From NCBI RefSeq assembly GCF_932294415.1, contig NC_065543.1, positions 45,657,777 through 45,721,776 of the forward strand: a DNA stretch of 64,000 bases. Direction: 5' to 3'. The notes under the pieces are model-generated. The model was not told where the DNA came from and searched no databases. It saw only the letters and a list, made by a program, of their open reading frames with translations. Source of the DNA: Quercus robur. Lineage: Eukaryota; Streptophyta; Magnoliopsida; Fagales; Fagaceae. A program made the translations under genes and the position numbers. Each line of letters starts with the position of its first letter. Position 1 is the stretch's first letter. Shown here in pieces: positions 12,371-21,799 of this stretch.

Positions 12371-12992
12371 AGGGCCGGCTGAAGCTATAGGCCACTTAGG
12401 CAGTGGCCTAAGGCCCCCCACTGATAAAGAGGCCCCCAAATAGTAATAATATATTATATAATATTATATAATATCCCGTCAAAAAATTGTATAGTTTGAA
12501 AAAAAACTGTCTTAATCTTGAATATTTTTTCACACATGAAACTTATTTCGATATTGATGGTTTAGATTTATTTTCAGAACTAAAAGTTTTAAAAGAAGTT
12601 TTGCAAAAAAATGAAAACTCTCTAATTAATGTACTAAATTATATAAAGAGGCTAGAATCTTTTCCAAATGCATGTATTGCTTTCAGAATATTACTAACTA
12701 TACCTGTTACAATTACTTCCGTATAAATAAGTTCTTCAAAATTAAAATTAATAAAATCATATTTAAGATCAACTATGTCACAAGAAAGATTAAGTGGATT
12801 AGTCATATTACCAATTAAAAAGGAAATGTTAGCGGAACTTGAATGCAAAAATTTAATTAGTAATTTTGTCTCTCAAAAAGCAAGAAAAATAAATTTTAAT
12901 TGAAAAGAAATATATGAATTTATAATTAAATATAATAAAATGCCCCATTTAAAGATTTCGCCTAGGGCCCCTAAATTCATTGAGCCGGCCCT
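12371..12992 (+). mobile_element. Truncated hAT element with target-site duplication, copy A only
   Basis: The element begins AGGGCCGGCT and ends AGCCGGCCCT, perfect 10-bp inverted ends, flanked by AGTAAAATCT at 12361-12370 and 12993-13002 (8-10 bp duplication; hAT elements make 8 bp). Copy B has the uninterrupted site near 38030. The interior keeps part of a hAT transposase. Confidence 0.85.
12487..12900 (+). pseudogene. hAT transposase C-terminal fragment (ZMYM1/TTF-type)
   Basis: The frame contains FDIDGLDLFSELKVLKEVL and, further on, FPNACIAFRILLTIPVT, which match plant hAT proteins annotated as zinc finger MYM-type 1-like, close to the C-terminal dimerisation region. The frame is broken at 12724, where conserved sequence continues in a decayed form with a stop to about 12900. 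The N-terminal zinc finger and the catalytic core are missing, so it is non-functional. Confidence 0.65.
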
Positions 12993-13397
12993 AGTAAAAT
13001 CTCCAAATAGTTATAATTAAATTTGCTATTGTTTTTGTTTTTTTAATAAAGTTAGAGGAGTAAGTACTGTTTTTTTGGTGCAGAAACAAAAAATGTCTGC
13101 TTCAGTTAGGCATAAGGGTGGGCATATGATTAGCATGCAAAAGATTATCTTTTCAACCCTTTTCTAATTAGTCTTTGAAATCTAAAGTTTGAAATATTAA
13201 GGTAAAAAAAATAGTTTTTTATTCGTTAGGTAAGAGCATCAATGCATGTGATTTTATTATTTTAACGACTTCTGGGTAACCTCCCAGTCAAGAGGTAGGA
13301 GGTCTAAGCTTTTATGGACACAGCCATAAGCCATGTTTCATTTATATATTTTATACAAGGAATCTAGGGACAAATCTCACCACAAAGAAATATATTA

Positions 13398-15250
13398 GGA
13401 CACGTTTGATAAACTGTAATGTAATAGTTAATCTCATGATTTAGTTATACGGTTGTTTGGTAAAGTTTTTATTATAAAAAATAATTATTCCTTATGAATA
13501 ATTATTTCTTAAAATGAGAAATAGTCATACCTTATTAAAAGGTTGAAATTCCTATTCCTTCACTTAATAACACACTCAATTAAAAAAATTCCCAAACAAA
13601 AATTTCTATCTCTGCCCCTTTTGAAATATTTTATGACCCTTCTCTCAAAACTTTTCATCTCCTACTACTAGATATTTCCTATTTCTACAGGTATGGCCTT
13701 TATTTCCTCTCAGTTGCTGCTCTCTTTTCTTAAGAATTTTTTTCTCCCCTACTAGATCTCTGTGATTCCACAAGTACTCCACCCCCCCCCCCCCCCCACC
13801 CCCCTTTTTCTCTCTCTCTCTCTCTCTCTCTCTAGTACTATTTTTTGCGTTTTCAAAAACTTGTTGGTGTCCTTTATGCGCTTTTAAAAACAATCTTAGA
13901 AGGACAAAACAAACAAGAAACTTTATTTGCAATTCAATAGGCTATACTGAAACTCTTTTTTTTTTTTTTTTTTTTTTTTTGTTCTGAAACTTTTGTTTTA
14001 TATTTGCAATTGCAAAAACAATAAAATAGGATTTTTATAAGTGTTAACCAACCTGTCGTGTATGGATTACACAAGCAGTCACAATCAAATTAATTAAAAA
14101 ATAAAGGAGGTGATAAGATAGAGTTTGAAACAGCCACAAGCAGATAAAGAGGATAGAGTTGGAAATAACTCAAAGTCTGCTAAGAAGATAAACACAAGAA
14201 GATAGATAATAGACAATATGTATAAGATTCAAACTTGTATTTAAATATGCCTATTTATCACTTGTAAATTTATTTAAATTATAGGCTTATCGTAAATTGT
14301 AAAGTGCTATTTATACATTAAATGAAAATCACTCTAGTACGATTGACAAACTAAAGTTTCTCAAATATTTTCATATAGCTTGTTTATGTGCTGCTTTTCA
14401 TGCTTCTCTCTTTGGGGAAAATTTGAGATTAATTCTTATCGTTCATATTGGGGAAAAATTTAGATTGGGAAAAAATAAAATCATCCCAATTCTTATTGTT
14501 AATATTTATTCTTTCTTTAAATTATCATTTTGTTCAATTATTAAAATTGTGTCTAAGCTTTTGCATTTTTTTTACATTTTATTTATCAACTTCCAATTTT
14601 TTTTTTTTTTTTTTTTTGGTTAGCATTTTAGCTGCATTATGATTTGCCTTGTCTATTTAGATATGGAATCAGATACACTTAATTCTCAAGGTCCTTCTAA
14701 ACGAAAGTGGAATCCTGTTGAAGATTTGAAACTATTGGAGGCTTTGGTAGAATATCACCATGAAAGATAAGGTAACCCTAAGAATAAGTTTAAGCCCGGA
14801 TATTTGAAAGTCTTGGAAGGAAAGATTTCTACCAAATTACCTAATGCTGGGTTAAGAGCAAAACTAGATATTGAATCAAGATTGAGGACTTCGAAAAAAT
14901 TGGGTATTTTATCATTGTTCGAGTAAGATTGTAGTTTGTTGGTCAAATTTTACAACTGTGGGACACTTGATTGAAGACCCACAAGAATTTTTGACAGACC
15001 GATTGATTACTTATGTAGCTACTTCTATACAATGAAATAAAAGCAATTTTATTTACAAAAAAGAAGAAGAAGAGAGATTGGGTTTGTTGGAGGTCCTCTG
15101 TTCAAGATTGGGTTCGTTAAACTAATTCTTATCAACTGTGTTTGTAATTTTATAATAAGCGTATTTTAGAATATTTAATTTAAGATGCTTTTATTCTATT
15201 ATCTTCATGGTTTTGTCACCAAACAAATGAATAATAATAAGTATTACATT
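13398..15250 (+). mobile_element. Probable Harbinger-type element with decayed Myb/SANT-like gene
   Basis: The left part (GTTTGATAAACTGTAATG, then GTTGTTTGGTA about 50 bp later) is mirrored on the right by ACCAAACAAATG and GTATTACATTA, consistent with subterminal inverted repeats of a PIF/Harbinger element whose right terminus is shortened. Inside are a C-run followed by a (TC)n tract (13782-13834) and a Myb/SANT-like pseudogene. This block is missing from copy B. Limits are approximate. Confidence 0.4.
14663..14925 (+). pseudogene. Myb/SANT-like DNA-binding domain protein fragment
   Basis: Translation from the ATG gives MESDTLNSQGPSKRKWNPVE followed by a helix rich in Leu/Ala; after an in-frame TAA near 14768 the same frame continues with FKPGYLKVLEGKIS and ESRLRTSKKLGIL. 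This pattern matches the N-terminal Myb/SANT-like domain of plant L10-interacting or Harbinger-associated proteins. The stop and loss of everything downstream make it a relic. Confidence 0.6.
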
Positions 15251-15261
15251 AAAAAAAAATT

Positions 15262-15714
15262 CATACCATAAGTTCAAATCATATGGTATTTATTAAAAAA
15301 AAATGAAAATACCATTCTAGTCCTTATATTTTAGAGACGCAATTAATTTCTTACATGAAGCTTCATGAGCCTTGTTTCATTCTTAATCTCATATATACTG
15401 CAAAGAAATATATTGATGTCCTAGCATGATTGTAAAAAGTAATTATCATGAAATGCATACCATAAGTTCAAATCAGATGGTATTTATTATTAAAAAAAAA
15501 ATGAAAATATCATTTTGATTCTTACATTTTGGTTCTTACATTTTGGAATCAAAGTCAATTTTCTACATAAAGCTTCATGAGCATTGTTTCATTCTTATAT
15601 TTTAATAAGAATCTAGGAACAAATCAAACACACACACACACACACGCATATATATATTTGATAAGACATAAAGAAATATATTGATGTCTTAGCATGATTG
15701 TAAAAAGTAATTAT
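15262..15714 (+). repeat. Tandem repeat, about 220-bp units
   Basis: Two units share CATACCATAAGTTCAAATCA, a poly-A patch, AAGCTTCATGAGC, and AAAGAAATATATTGATGTC followed by AGCATGATTGTAAAAAGTAA. A third partial unit resumes after the hAT-like element at 16311-16345 and again after 16632. A short related piece is at 13370-13400. It is useful because it shows the uninterrupted insertion sites of the two elements that follow. Confidence 0.65.
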
Positions 15715-16310
15715 TAGGGGTGTTCGCGGTGCGGTGTAGTTTTGGGCCATTTTTAGCACCGCACTTTATGATGCGGTTTAGCTAAAACATAACTGCACCA
15801 CATCTTATTTTTGCGGTCACATGTGCGGTGCGGGCGATTTAGAGTTTAACCAAAACCATAACCGCTCTGCACCTTATTTTTGCGGTCACATGTGCAATGC
15901 TATGTATAAGATACGATTTGAAATCAGTATATTTTTCAAATTTTAGGCTTTTCTTACCCAGCCCAAAACTAATTTTTCTCTTTTTTTTAGGCCAAGTTTT
16001 AAATTATTGAGCTTTTTTTTTTTTTTTTTTAATTTTGGGTTGACTTTTCTATTCAACATTTGCTAGGACTATCAAACTATTTTTTTTTTTTAAACTAGGG
16101 TTATTAAACTACTAATAATATATTAATATTAAAAATAAATAAATATATTAATATATAAAGAGGGTGCAGTGCAATGCGGTTTATGCGGTTTTCTTATTAT
16201 AAAACCGCAAACTGCACTGCACCATGCAATGTGGTGTGGTGCGATTATGCTATTTTGTAGGCGGTTTTGGTGTGGTTTTTACGGTTTTTGCAGTTTGGTG
16301 AACACCCCTA
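15715..16310. mobile_element. hAT-type MITE with 8-bp target-site duplication
   Basis: The ends TAGGGGTGTTC and GAACACCCCTA are perfect inverted repeats, flanked by GTAATTAT at 15707-15714 and 16311-16318. The neighbouring tandem-repeat unit at about 15437 contains the same GTAATTAT unsplit. The interior is unusual: many copies of a GCGGT/GTGCGG motif separated by AT-rich DNA. No transposase frame. Confidence 0.85.
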
Positions 16311-16345
16311 GTAATTATCATGAAATATATGCATACCATAACTTA

Positions 16346-16632
16346 TGTTCCGTTTGTTTCGATGGAAAATCTTGTGTAAAGATAGTTTTCCATGTTTTCC
16401 ATTGTTTGGTAACATAAAAAAAGATGAGTCAAAGGAAAACTATTTTTGGTTAACATAAAAAATAAGACTTATTTTTAGAGATTGTTTTCCATTAATTTTT
16501 TTGGAAAACAACTCTATCTCACAGCAAGCTAAATTAGGGAAGTTAGAAGGTTGTTTTGCCCGTTTTATAGAAAATGTTTTTTGGAAAATGACTCATTTTC
16601 TAGAAAACATCATTGCTGAAACAAATAGAACG
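16346..16632. mobile_element. PIF/Harbinger-like MITE
   Basis: The left end TGTTCCGTTTGTTTC and the reversed right end CGTTCTATTTGTTTC are inverted repeats flanked by TTA (16343-16345 and 16633-16635). It is 287 bp and carries internal GGAAAAC/GTTTTCC motifs in opposite orientation that could fold. It interrupts a tandem-repeat unit. Confidence 0.65.
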
Positions 16633-16850
16633 TTAAGTTCAAATCATATGGTATTTGTTATATAAAAAAAAATTAAAAAAAAAAAGAATTATAATGAACA
16701 TCAACCTAGACGAGAGAGTTTCCAAATAAAAAACCTAGATGAGAGTTAAGTTCCTTCCTAGTATGATTTGTTTGATTATTGGGGAATTAAATGAATTGCT
16801 CATTTTTTAATGGATTATATCTTTATCAAATTACATTAATAATTATAAAT

Positions 16851-17726
16851 GAGATGGGTTCAAGTTACATCTAGTGTAACTCTCATAAAGTTACACCTTT
16901 TTTACACTATAGATTTATAAGTGATCTAACGGCTAAAAAAATATCATTAAATGTTATTACTTTCCATCTCATTCATAATTAATACTAGCATTTTCTCTCT
17001 TTATTTATTGTTTTTCACTTGATTAAAGCGCATACTGCCATTTTTAACAACTTGCATTTCTATACTAAAAAAAAAAAAAAAAAAAACCCTATACAAGAAA
17101 AATATCTGAGATAGATAATTGGTGAGAAATAGAATGGTCAAGTAACTTCAACTAAGTGCTTGGAAATAGTAGTTCATGTTCTTTTTTTATTTAATCGAGA
17201 AGAACAAGTTCATTTTCAATTAGTACTGTTACGATCCGAAGCAGTTGCAACTCTGTGAGAAGTATGAGCTTATTCTCCATTATAGTTGCTTCCTTATGTA
17301 GATACATGTAAGACTTGGGAGGCTATGCTTTGACACAATATATTATTGTTTTCCCATGGACATCTATTATTAGTACTTAATTATTTGGTTAACAAAACTT
17401 CCACACCAAAATATGAAGGCAAAAACACAACAATAGAGATGGAGGCACTGACCTAGTTATGTGAAAAGGAGCCTCAAGATTTTTGTCTCGTTTTTTTTTT
17501 TTTTTTTATGTATGGAAATGCAAGTTGTTAAAAATGGCAGTATACCCTTTAATCAAGTGAAAAATAAATAAATAAAGAAAGAGAAAATGCTAGTATTAAT
17601 TACGAATGAGGTAGAAACCAATAGCATTTAATGATTTTTTTTAGCCGTTAGATCTCTTATGAATCTATAGTGTAAAAAACGTGTACCTTTATATAAGTTA
17701 TACCAAATGTAACTTGAACCCATTTC
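16851..17726. mobile_element. Mutator-like element with long inverted repeats, copy A only
   Basis: The ends (GAGATGGGTTCAAGTTACAT and, reversed, GAAATGGGTTCAAGTTACAT) belong to inverted repeats of roughly 220 bp that also share ATGCTAGTATTAAT-type and GCATACTGCCATTTTTAAC stretches. The 9-bp ATTATAAAT is duplicated at 16842-16850 and 17727-17735. Copy B has a single undisturbed site near 43400. A central unique segment of about 400 bp (17090-17500) matches nothing I recognise and could be captured DNA. Confidence 0.85.
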
Positions 17727-17959
17727 ATTATAAATATATGGAAAACCAAGTGAAACTTGGTTATAATTCATGTTTACGCATGAAAACATTCAACAATAGT
17801 GATAGTAAGGTCGTCTTATTTAGATGAGTGAGGTGGTCACTATAACTTTTACGCTAAGTATTATGAATGAGTCACTTGACACCAAAATTAAGAAAATTAA
17901 AATGGGCACTTAGTGCAAAATTATATTGCAATTAAAAGCTTATTTGGATTTAATTACCT

Positions 17960-18075
17960 TTTTTTTTTTTTTTTGGTATATAGCGAGGAAGAGGGAGGTA
18001 GGATTTGAACCACATACATGAGAATATGAGATACCATAAACAATATTATTACCACTGATCTATCACTTGAACCCC
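17960..18075 (-). mobile_element. tRNA-derived SINE-like sequence
   Basis: On the minus strand a box-A-like GATAGATCAGTGGTAA is followed about 45 bp later by a good box B, GGTTCAAATCC. A T run on the plus side (17961-17976) would be the poly(A) tail. The sequence is not found at the corresponding place in copy B. Confidence 0.45.
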
Positions 18076-19226
18076 TAATGCAATTACTTTTGGAGTTATT
18101 CTAGAACCACAACATTTACTATAACCATCCCATGTGAAAAACTATGATTGATTGGCTGTTACTTTCATATGTACTCACCACTTATTTTTCACCGCTCACA
18201 ATTAGCCATATAAGACAGTTGTGATAAAGGATGTGTTTTTAGAATTATTGTTACATTTGGTCATTCCAACTTGAAGACTCGAAATTCAAACTATCTTGAC
18301 AAATAATCATAATTCTAATGAAGATCTAATTAATTTGATTAAATCAATCCGTTTCTTTTATTGTTTTTATTAAAATTGCTTGTTCGATACAAGAGATATC
18401 AAACCAAAAAACCAATCAGTTTAGATAGTTCAACCTCTTAATTGATTTCATCTTATAAATGGTTTTCTCTCATCTCATCTCATCTCATCCCTTCCAAATA
18501 CTAAAGATCAATTCTCAATTCAACTTGCTTCCAGATGAACAAATAAATTATAGAAAACATTAAAGCTTTTGTCTTAAATTCTATGGGTTTCAGGGTCTAA
18601 CCCAGAAGTTGGTTGTATGTTTGCAGCGACCGAAAGAACTCCTTCAAGGGCTGGCCCAAACATTTGGGCTAATCAACTTAACCTTAAGAGAGTGTTGTAA
18701 ACTTATAATGGCCACATATTGGACTTCCTAAATATGTGTGTTCAGCCCACAATGCAAAATACATTGTACTAGGCCACTAGCTTGTAGCTACACTATGGAA
18801 TGGACTATGGAGCCTCAAAAAAAAAAGGTCTATGGAGCCTCAATTTTCTTTTTCTTTTTTTGGATAAATGGAAAGACTGTATTTTTTATAAATGAGCCTC
18901 AATTTTCTTTTTGTCCAATTGATATTTCCTTCCATGTTATCTTTTCCATATCCACATATAGCAAGCATGACTGCAAGATGCAACCCTTAATATATCAGCT
19001 TTATATTTATTTTTTTTTAGTTATGAAAAAACAACCCATATTTCTCCAACTTTTACCGTCCCCTAAAAGTGATGCTACAACTATTACAAATTTCATTATA
19101 TTAAATATAAAAAAATGATGTGTTAACTTTTACCTATAAAATAAAAATGATTAAAAAAATTTATTTGTTGTGCTGTTGATTTAAACATATATTGTCATGT
19201 CAATTTGAAAGTATTTTTTTAATAAA

Positions 19227-19265
19227 ATATATATATATATACACACGCGTGCGCGTGCGCACACA
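19227..19265. repeat. Alternating purine-pyrimidine tract
   Basis: Thirty-nine bases alternate strictly between purine and pyrimidine, passing from AT repeats to AC, then GC/GT, then AC. The central GTGCGCGTGCGCAC is self-complementary. It is absent from the matching positions of the sister units. Confidence 0.85.
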
Positions 19266-19556
19266 AATAGTAAAGCACAAAAAGTTGTCTTAAAATGGAT
19301 CAAAAGAGGCAAAGAGCTCAATTAACATCTCATCATCTTTTTAACGAAAACATCCAAGATTTAAATCTCTATTTTCCACATATAACTATGGAATTAAAAA
19401 AAAAAAAAATTAAAAAAAAAAAAAAAAAAAAAACAAAACAAAACAAAACAAAAGAAAACCAATAAAAAGATGGCTACATCAACAGTTTGTAAAAATATTG
19501 TAAAATAGTTTGTAAAAATGTTGTAAAATAATTTGTGGTTGTAACATTACTCAAAT

Positions 19557-19709
19557 AGTAATGGTACATGCACAAAGTATTTTACAAACTATTGATGTGT
19601 CAAATTTTTACTGGTTCTCATCAGGGTCTACCACTAACATTACTTTTTTACTTACCAATATTCACCACATCAATAGTTTGTAAAATAGCTAGTGACTTTA
19701 GCATTTTCC
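19557..19709. mobile_element. Foldback MITE ('TTTTACAAACTATTGATGTG' family)
   Basis: The left half contains TTTTACAAACTATTGATGTG and the right half its reverse complement, CACATCAATAGTTTGTAAAA, with matching flanks of about 45 bp. The first tandem unit at about 18305 lacks it, showing an empty site. A second copy of the family is at 43739-43908. Confidence 0.65.
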
Positions 19710-20279
19710 ATAATCAAAATTCAAATAAGATATATTTAATTTGATTTAATCAATCGGTTTTTTCCTTAAAATTGCTTGTTCGATACCAAAAAAAAAAAAA
19801 ATCAAACCAAAAAACCAATAGAATTAGACTGTTCAACCTCTTAATTGATTTCATCCTATAAATATTTTTCTCTCATCTCATCCTTCCCAATTACTAAAGA
19901 TCAATTCTCAATTCAAATTGCTTCTAGATGAATAAATAAATTATAGAAAACATTTAGAGTTTTTGTCTTAAATTCTATGAAACGTTATTTTTGGGCTGTG
20001 TTCCTTCCCATGTAGTGTGGGTTTCAGGGCCTAACCCATAAGTTGGATCTATTGGCAGCAGCCGAATGAACTCCTTCAAGGGCTGGCCCAAACATTTGGG
20101 CTAATCAACTTAACCTTAAAAAGAATTTATAATGGCCACATATTGGACTTCCTAAATATATGCGTTCAGCCCACAATGCAAAAACATTGTACTAGGCCAC
20201 TAGCTTGTAACTGCACTATGGAATGGACTATGGAGCCTCAATTTTCATTTTTTTTTTTTTTTTTTTGGATAAATTGAAT

Positions 20280-20282
<3 letters not shown>

Positions 20283-20313
<31 letters not shown>
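20283..20313. repeat. (TA)n microsatellite
   Basis: About fifteen TA repeats followed by a T run. Confidence 0.9.
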
Positions 20314-20321
<8 letters not shown>

Positions 20322-20950
20322 TAAACGAGACTCAGTTTTCTTTTGTCCAACTAATATTTCCTTTCATATTATCTTTTCCAAATTCACATATAGCAAGCAT
20401 GACTACATGAAGCAACCCTTAATATATCAGCTTTATTTATAATTTTTATAATAAAAAAAAAAATCATGAAACAACCCATATTTCTCCAACTTTTACATCC
20501 CTTAAAAGTGATACTACAACTATTACAAATTTCATTATATTAAATGTAAAATAATGATGTGTCACCTTTTAACTATAAAATAGAAGAAAGAATTTATTTG
20601 TCGTGCTCTGTTGATTTAACACTATTCACATATATTGTCATGGTAATTTTGGAAATCTTTTTGTAATAAAATTGATATACATATATGTATACACACACAC
20701 ACATATATATATATATCTTAAAATGTATCTGAAAGGGCCAATAGTTTAGCTAACATCTCCTGATCTTTTTAGCAAAAACGTCCAAGATTTAAATCTTTAT
20801 TATTTGCTTATAACTATAGAATAAAAAACAAAAAAGAAAATGGAACTGAGAGTAGTTGGTAGGCTATACTAGAACAATTATGAGAACAATTGTGAAAGAC
20901 CCAATTTAGCCCAAAAAGGGATTTATATATAAAGTGTATATTAGTAAAGA

Positions 20951-21762
20951 AGCCATGCAAATTTGTTCAAGAATCAAGTGAAGAAGTGTTGTGTTTTAAA
21001 ACTCAACAAATAGCTCGACAGATGTATCTATCGAGAATTACGAAAATCAATTTTTCGGATTTGATTTCATGCATATCCATGTGTATGTGTTTAGGTTTTC
21101 TTTTCTCACAACTCTAAACATATATAAGGATTATTTTAAGAGTTGTCACAATTGATGCAAGTGAATGCAAAGGTTGTTGCACTTATTGTTGCAAGCATAT
21201 TGTGACCAGAGACATATGCCCTATTTTATCTTTATCTTGAAAAAGTTGCTGCGTTTGTACAGTGTAGAGTTTTGTAACTAAGGAGTTTCTTGATCTTTAT
21301 CATGTGAATGAACTGAAGAACTTTGCAGCCAACATTCTTCTCAAGTTGATGTGTTAGTTACGTACTTGGATCCGTGCATCGATTGATTAGTCATATACTA
21401 AGAGCCGTGCATTGAAAATGAGAAATTGTCACTACAGAACAAGTCCAATTGGGAATTAGGGTAAGGGTTCAACTGTAGGTCGGTATAAATTACTGAGATT
21501 ATTTTACTTGTAACTGTTCGTTTTAGTAATAGTGGATTTTCGAGAGTAGTAACCTTAAATTCACCCGGTGAGGTTTTTGCCTTGAAGGTTTTCCCCATTC
21601 GAAAACAAATTACCGTGTCGAATTTAATTTCTACTGCATTTAGTTATTTAATGATTTGTTTGTACTACCACGCGTTATTGCATGTTAATTGAATTAATTA
21701 ATTAACTTGGCTAAATTAATTGGCTAATTTATCACAAGGGGTCAATACATTCTTGGCTATCA
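20951..21762 (+). repeat. Copia 5' LTR, truncated
   Basis: Aligned to the 3' LTR from about 28690 onward. It shares CAAGAATCAAGTGAA, TGATTTCATGCATAT, GGACATATGCCCTA-like and the terminal TCAATACATTCTTGGC. The expected TG start and upstream part are missing. It is followed by the primer-binding site two bases later. Confidence 0.8.
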
Positions 21763-21764
21763 AG

Positions 21765-21778
21765 TGGTATCAAAGCAG
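21765..21778 (+). promoter_or_regulatory. Primer-binding site (initiator tRNA-Met type)
   Basis: TGGTATCAAAGCAG lies two bases after the LTR end. Copia elements of this type carry TGGTATCAGAGC complementary to the 3' end of initiator tRNA-Met; there is one difference here. Confidence 0.8.
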
Positions 21779-21799
21779 ACACACTCTGATTAGGCTTAA

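Larger units (their letters stand above)
18290..20860 (+). repeat. Tandem duplication of about 1.2-1.4 kb within copy A
   Basis: The block about 18290-19480 recurs at about 19710-20860. Both contain AAAATTGCTTGTTCGATAC, CAACCTCTTAATTGATTTCA, GGGCTGGCCCAAACATTTGG and TGGACTTCCTAAATATGTG. Copy B has only one such unit (about 43930-45880). The unit encodes no recognisable protein; what it originally was is unknown. Confidence 0.75.
4084..20950. repeat. Segmental duplication, copy A
   Basis: This block is repeated in the same orientation at 29550-45985. Collinear matches run through the Gypsy remnant, all carbonic anhydrase exons and introns, the promoter, the sequence around 13013-13330 (matching 38044-38347) and the 3' part up to about 20950 (matching about 45985). 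The right end is where copy A meets the truncated Copia LTR: both copies share a stretch ending in TAGTAAA, after which copy B continues into the region upstream of PEX14. Differences between the copies are mostly indels caused by transposon insertions. Ends were placed by eye and may be off by tens of bases. Confidence 0.85.

Noticed and set aside
13645..13932. 95-codon minus-strand frame with Arg-Glu repeats and a Gly run
   Set aside because: It translates a (TC)n microsatellite and a C homopolymer.
15262..16345. Spaced repeats that could suggest a CRISPR array
   Set aside because: Units are about 220 bp and diverged, with no short palindromic repeats or uniform spacers; this is plant tandem repeat DNA.
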